Positions 34,875 through 44,500 of a DNA stretch of 48,288 nt are shown here, one piece after another. Below the pieces are notes generated by a model. The model was not told the DNA's origin, did not search any database, and was given only the letters and a program-made list of their open reading frames with translations. The stretch comes from Clostridiales bacterium. Its GTDB lineage: Bacteria > Bacillota > Clostridia > Lachnospirales > Lachnospiraceae. Position 1 is the first letter of the stretch. Each line of letters opens with the position of its first letter. Both the position numbers and the translations under genes were made by a program. The DNA lies in NCBI GenBank assembly GCA_022778745.1, contig JALFSR010000038.1, positions 1-48,288 on the forward strand, written 5' to 3'.

Positions 34875-36026
34875 TCAGAATACTCCAAAAATAGCCATAA
34901 ATGTACCTGCTGCTACAGCTGTACCAATAACACCAGCTACGTTTGGTCCCATCGCATGCATCAGCAAGAAGTTTGTTGGATCTGCTTCTGCACCAACCTT
35001 CTGTGATACTCTGGCTGCCATAGGTACCGCGGATACACCAGCAGAACCGATCAATGGATTTACTTTTCCATGTGTCAGTTTACACATTAATTTACCGAAC
35101 AGTACACCTGTTGCTGTACCAACTGCAAACGCAATCAAACCAAGTGCTACGATCTTCAATGTATCAAACTTTAAGAATGCTTCTGCACTTGTTGTAGCAC
35201 CTACGGATGTACCAAGTAAAATAACTACAATATACATTAATGCATTAGATGCTGTATCCGACAACTGCTTTACAACACCAGATTCACGGAATAAGTTACC
35301 AAGCATAAGCATACCAACTAATGGAGCTGTTGTAGGAAGAATCATAACTACAACAATTGTAACAATAATAGGGAATAAGATTCGCTCTAATTTGGAAACT
35401 GGACGCAGCTGTTCCATCTTAATCTTTCTCTCTTTCTCTGTTGTCAATAGCTTCATAATTGGAGGCTGAATAATCGGAACAAGTGACATATAAGAATATG
35501 CTGCAACTGCGATTGGTCCCATATATTCGGTCTGTCCTAATTTACCACAAAGGAAAATTGATGTAGGACCATCTGCACCACCGATAATGGAAATCGCTGC
35601 AGCTGCCTTATCATTGAATCCCATTAAAATTGCCATGAAATATGCTGAATAAATACCAAACTGAGCTGCTGCTCCTAATAAGAAACTTTTTGGGTTTGCA
35701 ATCAACGGACCAAAGTCTGTCATCGCACCAACACCCATAAAGATAAGAGAAGGTAAAATACTCCACTCATCTAACAAATAAAAATAATGTAATAATCCAC
35801 CGACACCGTTGCTTGCTTCCTCTGGAGATATCATAATGTCCGGGAACATATTAACTAATAACATACCAAAGGAAATTGGCACCAGAAGTAATGGTTCATA
35901 ACCTTTTGCAACTGCCAGATATAAGAAACCCAAAGCAACTACAATCATAAGATAATTTCCCCATGTAAGATTGAAAAACGCTGTCTGGTGAATCAGATTA
36001 CTTATTGTATTAATTACGTAATCCAT
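34875..36026 (-). CDS. oadB: Na+-translocating decarboxylase beta subunit
   Basis: 383 residues, about nine to eleven transmembrane helices. GGADGPTSIFLCGKL (from about 149) contains the essential intramembrane Asp; SVGATTSAEAFL and HAMGPNVAGVIGTAVAAG are the other conserved Na+/biotin regions. It decarboxylates carboxybiotin and exports two Na+ per turnover. ATG 36026 is chosen over one two codons upstream because GGAGG is seven bases before it. Confidence 0.95.
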   Translation of the reverse strand: MDYVINTISNLIHQTAFFNLTWGNYLMIVVALGFLYLAVAKGYEPLLLVPISFGMLLVNMFPDIMISPEEASNGVGGLLHYFYLLDEWSILPSLIFMGVGAMTDFGPLIANPKSFLLGAAAQFGIYSAYFMAILMGFNDKAAAAISIIGGADGPTSIFLCGKLGQTEYMGPIAVAAYSYMSLVPIIQPPIMKLLTTEKERKIKMEQLRPVSKLERILFPIIVTIVVVMILPTTAPLVGMLMLGNLFRESGVVKQLSDTASNALMYIVVILLGTSVGATTSAEAFLKFDTLKIVALGLIAFAVGTATGVLFGKLMCKLTHGKVNPLIGSAGVSAVPMAARVSQKVGAEADPTNFLLMHAMGPNVAGVIGTAVAAGTFMAIFGVF

Positions 36027-36069
36027 TGTCATTCCTCCTATGATGATCTGCTAAAATCAATGATTGATT

Positions 36070-36423
36070 TTAGTTTAATGTAGCAAGTGTTGTTCCAGCT
36101 TCTACTGATTCTCCAGCTGCAACATTTACGCTTGCGACTGTTCCATCCTGAGGTGCAACAATTTCATTTTCCATCTTCATTGCTTCCAGAATAAATAATA
36201 CTTGACCTTTCTTTACTGCTGCTCCAACTGCTGCTTTTACTGTTAAAATCTTTCCTGGCATTGGTGCTCCGACTTTAACGGAACCTTCTACACCAGCAGC
36301 TTTTGGTGCAGCCTTAGGTGCTGCTTTTGGAGCGGCTTTTGATGCTGCTGAAGCGCCGCCTGCATTTTCCTCTACAGTTACTTCATATACATTTCCATTT
36401 ACTGTAATTGTATAGCTCTTCAT
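36070..36423 (-). CDS. Biotin carboxyl carrier (decarboxylase gamma/MmdC-type)
   Basis: 117 residues. An N-terminal strand pair (SYTITVNGNVYEVTVEE) and an Ala/Pro/Lys linker built on APKA repeats (about 28-43) lead to the biotinyl domain with EAMKMEN, the biotinylated lysine being K83. The swinging arm serves both carboxyltransferases and the membrane pump. ATG 36423 follows AGGAGG; the longer frame overlaps the OadG gene and lacks family similarity. Confidence 0.94.
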   Translation of the reverse strand: MKSYTITVNGNVYEVTVEENAGGASAASKAAPKAAPKAAPKAAGVEGSVKVGAPMPGKILTVKAAVGAAVKKGQVLFILEAMKMENEIVAPQDGTVASVNVAAGESVEAGTTLATLN

Positions 36424-36439
36424 TCTAATTATCCTCCTA

Positions 36440-37201
36440 CTATGCTCTTTTCCACTTACTTGTACCAACACGGCGAATTGAACGCACAACAAGTCCATCT
36501 GTGGATGTTTCTTCTGCTGCGGCAATCGCAGCTGTAATTACTGCAACTAACTCTAAGTCGTCTGTGACATCTTCTTCCTCTTCCACAACCGCAGTTGGTT
36601 CTGACATCGGAATTTCAATCTCTGTCTCATTTGACTTTTTCTCAAATTTTGCCTGAATCTTCGGAATAAATGAGAAGCAAGAAATACATGCAATCATAAT
36701 TACAAGAACAATAAATACTGTTCCCATACCCATCAATGTGTTCATTGCTGCTTTCTGCATCTTTTCTCCAAAGCTGTAAACTGCATCAAACTTAATAATT
36801 TCCCAAGCACTTACTTTTTTATCTGTCATAACTGTGACAATCGCTTTACGATTAGCAAATGCCGCATTAATTGTAATAACATAAGCACCTTCTGCATTCT
36901 TTGTCACAACAGGAGCTTCTGCTGATGTATAAGCCCCTAACTCATTTTTGGAAGTTTTCCAAGAGGACAGTCCATTATAAAATGCCGTATTTGGCTCCTG
37001 ACCATCTTCTGAGAAATATGCCATCTGTGTCAGTAAATCTTGATCACTTAATACTACAATTTTTTCTATTAATGCCTGTGCTTCCTGACCGAGCATCACT
37101 GCTGTCTCATCTGTTAATGACTGTACAGGAGCAGCTTCTCCACATGCACCTAAGGCAAACATACAAAAAATCGTACTTAACACTATTAATATTTTTTTCA
37201 T
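36440..37201 (-). CDS. oadG: OadG-family subunit with lipoprotein-type N terminus
   Basis: 253 residues. A signal peptide ends in the lipobox LGAC (Cys20). An extracellular domain (about 25-145) is followed by a single transmembrane helix (about 152-180), an acidic linker (EEEEDVTDDLE) and the OadG-like end AVITAAIAAAEE ... VRSIRRVGTSKWKRA. Classical OadG is only about 80-120 residues and has no outside domain, so this is an enlarged form. It likely anchors the soluble carboxyltransferases to the beta subunit. ATG 37201, 16 bases past the preceding stop, follows GAGGTGGCTTGCA. Confidence 0.85.
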   Translation of the reverse strand: MKKILIVLSTIFCMFALGACGEAAPVQSLTDETAVMLGQEAQALIEKIVVLSDQDLLTQMAYFSEDGQEPNTAFYNGLSSWKTSKNELGAYTSAEAPVVTKNAEGAYVITINAAFANRKAIVTVMTDKKVSAWEIIKFDAVYSFGEKMQKAAMNTLMGMGTVFIVLVIMIACISCFSFIPKIQAKFEKKSNETEIEIPMSEPTAVVEEEEDVTDDLELVAVITAAIAAAEETSTDGLVVRSIRRVGTSKWKRA

Positions 37202-37217
37202 TGCAAGCCACCTCGTC

Positions 37218-38672
37218 TTAGACCGTTCCGTGTTTCTTGCTTGGACGATCCTCTCTCTTTGTAAATAACATTTCAAATGCTGCAATGACTCTCTTTCTGG
37301 TTTCTGCTGGAGCAATAATGTCATCCACATAACCACGTCTTGCTGCAGCCTCTGCACTAGACTGTAATGCATGATACTGAGCTGCTTTTTCATTAATCAA
37401 CTGTACTACATTTGAAGATTTCTTAATTTCATCTGCATACATAATCTTTGTCGCAGCAATTGCATCCATCATACCGATCGTGGCATCTGTCCATGCATAA
37501 ACAATGTCAGCACCTAATGACTTGGAATTCATTGTGACATAAGCACTTCCAAGTGCTTGTCCGATAATTACATTTACTTTTGGAACGGTTGCATTTGCAA
37601 ATGCATATGTCAGCTTCGCTGCTGCACGTGCCATTGCACGTTCCTGGCACTTTGTTGCCTTGTATCCTGTTACATTTGTAAGGGATAATACTGGAATATC
37701 AAATGCATCACAGAAGTTAATAAACTGTGCTGCTTTTCTTGCTCCGGCAGCAGTTAATACTGAATCATAAGAAGCAACTACTTTGCCTTCTTCATCTACT
37801 TCTTCAGAACGATTTGCAACTGCACCAACTGTCATTCCATTTAAACGGATAAATCCTGTTACCATCTCTTTTGCATAATCACGTTTTGTTTCAAAGAAAT
37901 ATGCATCATCTGAAATTAAAGTAAGCGCAAGTGCAGTGTCACCTACACATCCTTCGATTCCATCACAAAGACGGTTTAAATTATCCATACACTCGTCATA
38001 AGACATATCATCTTCATTATTTACTGGCAAGATTGTAATTAATTCACGAATAGACTCTAAAATCTCTTCTTCGCTGCCTGTCATATCTACAAGACCAGTC
38101 TCTTCGCTCTGGAACTTTGCAGAAGATGTATCACATTTTTCTGCATAATTTCCGTCTAATGCATTTGGAGAATTTACAAACAGTTTTGCCTTTTTCTCTT
38201 CCATCAATGTAAAATCGCTTAGTCCAGAAACAACGCTCATTCCACCGCCACATACGCCAAAAATTGCTGTGATTTGAGGTATCACGCCAGATGCCATTAC
38301 CTGACTGTGATAAATTTGTCCAAAACTTTCCAAAGCATCTGTTGATTCTTGAAGTCTCATTCCAGCGCAATCGATTAAACCGATCACTGGTGCCCCCATT
38401 TTCATCGCCAATTCATATACTCTGACAATCTTCTTTGCATGCATTTCACCGATTGCACCACCAAATACTGATGCATCTTGGCTATATACATACACAAGAT
38501 TTCCGTCAACTGTGCCATAGCCTGTAATAACACCATCCGCAGGTGTGTTAGCATCCTGCAAGTTGAAATCAGTACTTCTGGCAGTGACATAACTACCAAT
38601 TTCAACAAAACTGCTATCATCAAGCAACGATGCAATTCTTTGGCTTGCTGATGTCTGTGTTGTTATACTCAT
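37218..38672 (-). CDS. Acyl-CoA carboxyltransferase (methylmalonyl-CoA decarboxylase alpha/12S-like)
   Basis: 484 residues of the carboxyl transferase (crotonase-like) fold in two halves. The first has YSQDASVFGGAIGEMHAKKI and GMRLQEST; the second VTGFIRLNGMTVGAVANRS and LTNVTGYKA. GVCGGGMS and GQALGSAYVTMNS would form the oxyanion holes. Relatives transfer CO2 from malonyl- or methylmalonyl-CoA to biotin; glutaconyl-CoA is a less likely substrate. It is first of the five-gene operon and has a clear SD, GGAGGTTAAAAT. Confidence 0.88.
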   Translation of the reverse strand: MSITTQTSASQRIASLLDDSSFVEIGSYVTARSTDFNLQDANTPADGVITGYGTVDGNLVYVYSQDASVFGGAIGEMHAKKIVRVYELAMKMGAPVIGLIDCAGMRLQESTDALESFGQIYHSQVMASGVIPQITAIFGVCGGGMSVVSGLSDFTLMEEKKAKLFVNSPNALDGNYAEKCDTSSAKFQSEETGLVDMTGSEEEILESIRELITILPVNNEDDMSYDECMDNLNRLCDGIEGCVGDTALALTLISDDAYFFETKRDYAKEMVTGFIRLNGMTVGAVANRSEEVDEEGKVVASYDSVLTAAGARKAAQFINFCDAFDIPVLSLTNVTGYKATKCQERAMARAAAKLTYAFANATVPKVNVIIGQALGSAYVTMNSKSLGADIVYAWTDATIGMMDAIAATKIMYADEIKKSSNVVQLINEKAAQYHALQSSAEAAARRGYVDDIIAPAETRKRVIAAFEMLFTKREDRPSKKHGTV

Positions 38673-38703
38673 ATTTTAACCTCCATATTATCATATTTTT
38701 TAA

Positions 38704-38743
38704 CTGAACTTTTCCTGTCTGTTATAGACAATTGTTCGTTCAG
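38704..38743. promoter_or_regulatory. Nested dyad in the decarboxylase leader
   Basis: CTGAAC (38704-38709) and GTTCAG (38738-38743) flank an inner inverted repeat TGTCT/AGACA around GTTAT. In the transcript from 38770-38798 it begins about 20 bases after the start. It could be an operator or an RNA hairpin. Confidence 0.4.
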
Positions 38744-38769
38744 CTATAAAACAATTTCTGCCATATATC

Positions 38770-38798
38770 ATTGTACCTTTAATTGGATAAAGAATCAA
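38770..38798 (-). promoter_or_regulatory. Sigma-A-type promoter for the decarboxylase operon
   Basis: TTGATT (38793-38798) and TACAAT (38770-38775) on the minus strand with a 17-base spacer. A series of A tracts lies upstream (38851-38897). Confidence 0.75.
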
Positions 38799-38912
38799 GT
38801 TCTTTTCTTCATCTATTTTCATTTTTCATTCTACCATAATATTGTCCTTATTTTTTTTATTTTTTTGTTAAATTTTTTCTATTTTTTGTATTTTTTTGTA
38901 AAAAATATATAT

Positions 38913-40202
38913 TTACTTACTTTGCAGCAAAAATAATCGTTTGATCTCATTCAAGCACCATTGAAAATCAATTTTTCTCACAGATTCTTCTGGATATACA
39001 AAGTATTGTTTTACTTTTTGCTCTCCTATATAATATTCGATCACTCCAACAGCTTTATTTTTATCAACAGGCGCAGCAAGCTCATTAGGAAGTCGTTTTT
39101 GAATGTGAACTACTTCTCCTTCTTTTATTAAATAATTGAGTTCTTTTTGCCCGTCATCCACTCGAAGTGATACGATTGGTATCTGTCCATCTACTACAAT
39201 CACATCTTGCAGTGATTGTATTTCATATATGTTTTTATAATTATAGTGAGCAAGTGCATACTCAATCAAATATTTCATGTCAGACCATTTGTACGTGCGG
39301 TTGTTTGGCCAGCCACATGCAAGCAATGATACAATGAATAATTTTCCATCTTTTTTTACTGCTCCGACATAACAATACCCGGCATTTCCTGTAAATCCTG
39401 TTTTCCCTGACAATGCACCATCCATCATGCTCAGCAATGCATTATGATTCTGACATGATATTGTGTGCTTGTTTTTTATATCGGAAAATTGGTATGATAT
39501 TGTTCTTGTAATTGTCAAAAATTCTTCTTTTTTTGGTGATTCAGATATACAATACTTCATTATTCTTGCCAATTCTGCCGCAGTCGTATGATGCCCTTGT
39601 GCATCTAATCCATTTGGAGTGACAAAACGAGTATTTTGACAGCCCAGATCTTCTGCTTTTTGGTTCATAAGCGCAGCAAACGCCTGCACCGATCCTGCAA
39701 TTCCCTCTGCCAAAATAACAGCCGCATCATTATGACTTTCCAGCATCAATGAATAAAGCAAATCTCCCATTCGATACTGTTCCCCTGTCATTGCGCCTAA
39801 TTTTACTTTTGGCTGACTGGCAGCATAAGAAGACACTGTATAGACATCATCCATCCTTCCATATTCTAATGCAATAATACATGTCATAATTTTTGTCGTA
39901 CTTGCCATGGCAAGCACTGCATTCTCATTTTTTCCATACAATACTCTTCCCGAATCTCCATCCATTAATACTGCTGATTTTGCATAGAGTTTTTGTTCTT
40001 TTATTTCATTAGATATTTCTTGCTGCTGTCCGTCATAGTTCTCATACATTCTTTCTGCACGTACTATTTGAACAGCAAATATCTGCCCTAATAAAATAAA
40101 AAGAATGAAATTGCCTCCTAATAACATAAAACGAAAACATTTCACTAATTTTTTACAAGACTGTCTGGATAACTTTTGATAGCGACCATTCTTATTTTTC
40201 AT
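38913..40202 (-). CDS. D-alanyl-D-alanine carboxypeptidase (DacF/PBP5 type)
   Basis: 429 residues. An N-terminal membrane anchor (about 24-48) without obvious lipobox leads to an S11 peptidase: STTK (101-104, active Ser), SHN (156-158), KTG (267-269). A C-terminal beta domain with VHIQKRLPNELAAPVDKNKAVG follows. It trims the terminal D-Ala of peptidoglycan stem peptides on the outer face. Unlike PBP5 it is anchored at the N terminus and ends without an amphipathic tail of clear type. Two 10-base direct repeats 20 bases apart lie upstream. Confidence 0.9.
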   Translation of the reverse strand: MKNKNGRYQKLSRQSCKKLVKCFRFMLLGGNFILFILLGQIFAVQIVRAERMYENYDGQQQEISNEIKEQKLYAKSAVLMDGDSGRVLYGKNENAVLAMASTTKIMTCIIALEYGRMDDVYTVSSYAASQPKVKLGAMTGEQYRMGDLLYSLMLESHNDAAVILAEGIAGSVQAFAALMNQKAEDLGCQNTRFVTPNGLDAQGHHTTAAELARIMKYCISESPKKEEFLTITRTISYQFSDIKNKHTISCQNHNALLSMMDGALSGKTGFTGNAGYCYVGAVKKDGKLFIVSLLACGWPNNRTYKWSDMKYLIEYALAHYNYKNIYEIQSLQDVIVVDGQIPIVSLRVDDGQKELNYLIKEGEVVHIQKRLPNELAAPVDKNKAVGVIEYYIGEQKVKQYFVYPEESVRKIDFQWCLNEIKRLFLLQSK

Positions 40203-40242
40203 AAATTTTATACGATCCGCCTGTACTGTTTGTTATTTTACG

Positions 40243-40272
40243 TTATGACAAGCGAGATATTTTTATGACAAG
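40243..40272. repeat. Direct repeat upstream of the carboxypeptidase gene
   Basis: TTATGACAAG occurs at 40243-40252 and again at 40263-40272, exactly 20 bases apart (two helical turns), 40-70 bases before the start codon. The spacing suits a dimeric activator or response-regulator site. Confidence 0.45.
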
Positions 40273-40386
40273 AGAACGGTGTGAAGCATACTTACTTGTC
40301 TCATGCCTTCAGATAAACAGAAAGGAAGTTTTTCACCTATATTTTTTCGACATTGAAATGAGGAACTTCTTTCTATTATTTATTTT

Positions 40387-41025
40387 TTATTTATTTTCTT
40401 CGATTTCATTTAATGCTAACTTCAGGCATCCCATAATACCTTGATTATCATTTAAACTTGGAAGAACAATATAGTTTTCCAGATCGTCTAACTGCTTTGT
40501 CTTTAAGTATCCGTTCAGCTGCTTTTTCACTTCTTTACGAACAAGCGGCATCATAAGAAGCATATGTCCGGCTTCTGGGTGAAGCATACCATGTAATAGC
40601 TTACCATTAGTAATGATTCCCATTCCAACACCAGTTCCAATTGTAATATAAATGCTGTTTTCAAGATCTTGTGTGATTCCCCATGTAGCTTCTCCTAATG
40701 CAGAACCATTAACATCTGTATCAAATCCAATTGGAATATTTAATTCCTTCTTAAAAGCACCTACAATATCATAGTTGACCCATGCAAGCTTTGGTGTCGT
40801 TGTGATGTAACCATATGTATCGGATTTTTTATTTAAGTCAATTGGTCCAAAACATGCAATTCCAAGAGCTTCAATATCTCTTTCCTTAAAATACTGAATC
40901 ATCTAAGGTATTGTCTTTCCTGGCGTCTCAGTCAGGAAAGATACTCTTTCAAAAATTTCTTCATTTTCATTACCAATTGCACAGACCATCTTAGTTCCGC
41001 CTGCTTCTAATGCTCCTATTCTCAT
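40387..41025 (-). pseudogene. Decayed ROK-family sugar kinase (fructokinase-like)
   Basis: The frame begins at ATG 41025 (AAAGGA SD) with MRIGALEAGGTKMVCAIG, a typical ROK phosphate-binding start. It is cut by an in-frame TAG (40903-40905) after 40 codons. The same frame resumes at once with MIQYFKERDIEALGIACFGP and continues through ITIGTGVGMGIITNG to HPEAGHMLLM. It then jumps to PLVRKEVKKQLNGYLKTKQL, a C-terminal segment. About 100 residues are missing in frame between, including the family's cysteine zinc site. With both lesions the protein should be inactive as a kinase. A strong promoter remains upstream. Confidence 0.85.
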
Positions 41026-41144
41026 CGTTTCCATCCTTTCTTTTTGTTTAAATAATTTTGGCAGTCATATCATTCACTGACCAGCACATACCTAAAATCA
41101 GTTCATTATTATTGCTGTCATATTATGCAAAATTCTTTGATAAC

Positions 41145-41173
41145 AGTATAACAATTAATCTTACCAAAGTCAA
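41145..41173 (-). promoter_or_regulatory. Strong sigma-A-type promoter for the ROK pseudogene
   Basis: TTGACT (41168-41173) and TATACT (41145-41150) on the minus strand with a 17-base spacer. A long-spaced inverted repeat, CTTTGATAA / TTACCAAAG (41135-41143 and 41161-41169), straddles it and may be an old operator. Confidence 0.75.
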
Positions 41174-41364
41174 TTTTCTTTTTTCTCAATTTAGTTGACT
41201 TTTTCTTCTTTCTATTAAAAAACTGCGATAGTAACTGTAAGATTATAAGCAAGCAACAAAGAGAATTATAACTATTCTCTTAATTTAATATTTCTCTTTT
41301 TTTAATGAAAAAATACATTTCATTTCAATCACAGCTAGTGAATTAATTACAATGTTTTTGTTAA

Positions 41365-41426
41365 ATATTTGATTATTTTTATTTTATTAGTTGCAATATT
41401 TGATTATGTTTATTTTATTAGTTGCA
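41365..41426 (+). repeat. 31-base tandem direct repeat in a promoter region
   Basis: Two 31-base units (41365-41395 and 41396-41426) begin ATATTTGATTAT and end ATTAGTTGCA. They differ at one base. Each unit ends in TTGCA(A), the -35 of the promoter that follows, and a partial third unit begins at 41427. Confidence 0.8.
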
Positions 41427-41450
41427 ATATTTTATTATTTCGGTTAAAAT
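41422..41450 (+). promoter_or_regulatory. Sigma-A-type promoter for the large secreted protein
   Basis: TTGCAA (41422-41427) and TAAAAT (41445-41450) with a 17-base spacer, 57 bases before the start codon. Confidence 0.7.
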
Positions 41451-41507
41451 AGAATTATTCATTGCATTAAAATTGTGCAATTACAATAATTATGAAAGGG
41501 TGATATT

Positions 41508-44500
41508 ATGCAACACAGAAAACGAATCGTTTCGATCGTTCTTTCCCTAATTCTTTTATGTAATTTGCCTCTGCATTCTATGGCAGACTCGACATCTTAT
41601 TCACAGGAAAAGACATCTGAAATAACATCTTCTATCAACTCTTCTTCTGAATTAGATTCTATCTCTGCAGAACAGCTCACAGAACTGGAATCCTCAGAGT
41701 TTTATGAAGAGTCTTCACAGAGTCCATCGGATTTCTCAAGTACTACACAAAACTTGTCTTCCAGTTTTTCCCAGATAACTGAAAATTCATCGATTATTTC
41801 AGACTGTACAGAAGATTTTTCTTCTAGTTCATCTCAAGTAACAGAAGATTTATCTGATTCGTCCAATACTACGGAAAATTCATCGTCTGATTTATCTCAG
41901 ATAACTCAAGAATCATCTGATTCCTCTGATACTACCGATGATTCATCCGATTCTGCTAAGGAAACTGCTTCACAAGATTCTTCTAATGATTCTGAAACCG
42001 ACAGCACAGAATCAGAGAATTCTTCTGACAGTTCTGAAATCGACAGCACAGAATCAGAAGCTTCTTCCAATGAACAGGGATTCACAGAAGAAGATCAATT
42101 AGCTGAATTTTCACTGCTTGATTTTGAATGTGCAGCAAATTATGCAGCGATTACTTCTTGTCAGATTACAGCAGATGATCAGTTCACTGTAACAGCTTCG
42201 TTACAACAAGAAATTCCTTCTCTTGACAAGAAACTTTATTTATTTGAATTGGAGACTTATGAATCTTCCATTGAGAAAAAGAAACCAATTGTTTCAATTG
42301 ATTTGCCAAAAAAACCATCTGTTGTTACACTTACCGCATCTTTGAATACCAATCAAGAATCTTCCCGTTTGTATTCTAAGTTTGCACTCGCAGTGTTCGG
42401 AGCTGATGATCGTTACTATTTGGTTTCTAACTTTTCCCATATTACAAATCCACAAGCATTAGCATCCAATCAGAATGGATTTCCTTCTTCTTCCAGCAAA
42501 AAAGGACTTCTCACAAATTCTGGTATGTTTTCTGATATAGATGAGTTAAACGTGCAGCATGCACTTGTCAATATTGAGTTAAACCGTCTTCTTACAAACG
42601 GAGATCTGCCATACAATTATAATGGTAATACTTATTATATTAATTCCAATGCCGTTGCTTCTTATGATGCTTCATTAAAATACATGGCAGATAATAATAT
42701 TGTTACGAGCTGCGTCCTGCTCGCAAATCATACACCAAGCGTACCAGAGTTAACCCATCCAAAGTCATCTGGTTCTAGTGCCTATTACGCTTTAAATACT
42801 GCTACAAAAGAAGGTGTACGTGCAGTTTCTGCTATCATACATTTTTTAGCGGAACGTTATACACGAACAGATAAGGCATATGGTTACATCGCAAATTGGA
42901 TCGTCGGCAATGAAGTAAATAATCCAAATGCCTGGAACAATATGGGAAGCAGTGATTTCACTTCTTATATGCAGGATTATTCCCGTGCTATTCGTATTGT
43001 ATCAACAGCAGTAAAATCATCTTATAAATCAGCTCGTGTTTATGTTTCTCTGGATCATTACTGGCAGAGTGTAGAGGGCGGCAGATTTTCTTCTGTCTCT
43101 TTACTGACACAAATGCAACGTTTTCTCCAATCGGAAGGTGGTATTGCATGGGAAGTTGCGCATCATCCTTATCCAATTCCATTGACAGATCCAGATTTTA
43201 CAGATGATCCTGTTTCTAACAGTTCCTCTACTCCAGTTATTACATTTAAAAATTTAAATGTACTGACTGATTTTCTTCAAAATTCTTCCATGCGCAATCC
43301 AGATGGATCTGTAAAACATGTTATTTTATCAGAACAAGGCTTTACTTCCGTAAATGCAAATGGAAAAAATGTAAGCGAACAGCAGGCTGCCATGTTTGCC
43401 TACGCTTATTATATCGTTGACTCCAATCCGTATATTGATTCTCTTATATTAAACCGCCATGTTGATCATCCAGTAGAAGTTGCCCAAAACGTTAATTTTG
43501 GTCTGTGGGAAACGGATTTATCTAATTCCACTGCAGAAAATCCTTCTTCTAAAAAAGAAATATGGCAAGTGTTTAAATATATTGATACAAATCAATCAAC
43601 CGATATTACAAAACCTATTTTAAAACAGTTTGGCTCAAGTGACTGGAATACGCTTGTGAACGGATATCAGGCTTCCAAATATCAATCACTTCGTTCCATT
43701 AAAACAGGTGTATTAACTCCTGCTGCTTCTTTTACAAATCCATCCAACTTACCAAATAATTGGATCAATAACTGTTATACAACTGTTACAAACAAACTTC
43801 CTACTGGAGTAGAAGCATCCATTCATCCAACATACAGTGCCGCTTATAAATGTCTGATTCAGAAGTTTCCTTCTTCTATCAGCTTTTATACAAAATCTGT
43901 ATTTGGAATGACAATCACTGTTCATGATGTTCCTTCAGATTTTGCAAAAGTCCGTATCCGTGTATTTAGCGGAGAACATGTATTTGACAGTGAAGCTCTC
44001 GTACCAGCAGAAGTAAAAACGACACTTGGTATTGATTTAAAAGACTGGCCTTATCGTAATGCTGTCGATCGTATTCAGATTTGGGTAAAGCAGGGAAATA
44101 CTTCTCGTTGGAATAAGGGAAGCTTTCGTGTAGAAAATATCATTTATGCAAATGCAGCATCTACTTCTGACAATACAATTACTGTATCTGGGGAACAGAT
44201 TACTAATCAGGCAAAGAACTCCTACCGTGTAAGCTGTGATGTATTTAGTTCTCATGAAATTGATCATGTTCTTGTTTCTACATGGAATAATAATAATCCA
44301 AATAAAAAAGTACATACAACTGCCACACTATATGGTCAGAATGCATCTTGTACCGTTGATATTTCTTCAATTACAGACAGTAAGCAATCTTATACATCTG
44401 AGATTATTGCATATGATAAAAAGGGAAATGCATCACGACCTGTTTCTATTTCTGCACAGTTAAATAAACCTATTTTAAGTAACGTTATGGTTACTGAACT

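Larger units (their letters stand above)
41026..41507. other. Divergent intergenic region
   Basis: The 482-base AT-rich gap separates the decayed ROK gene from the large secreted-protein gene. It contains the ROK promoter (41145-41173), a 31-base tandem repeat (41365-41426) and the promoter for the secreted protein (41422-41450). Between about 41180 and 41360 nothing is recognisable. Confidence 0.6.

Noticed and set aside
41365..41426. CRISPR-like repeats
   Set aside because: The two units abut without spacers, and no cas genes are present. The ChW DNA repeats at 45705-46013 are inside a coding frame.
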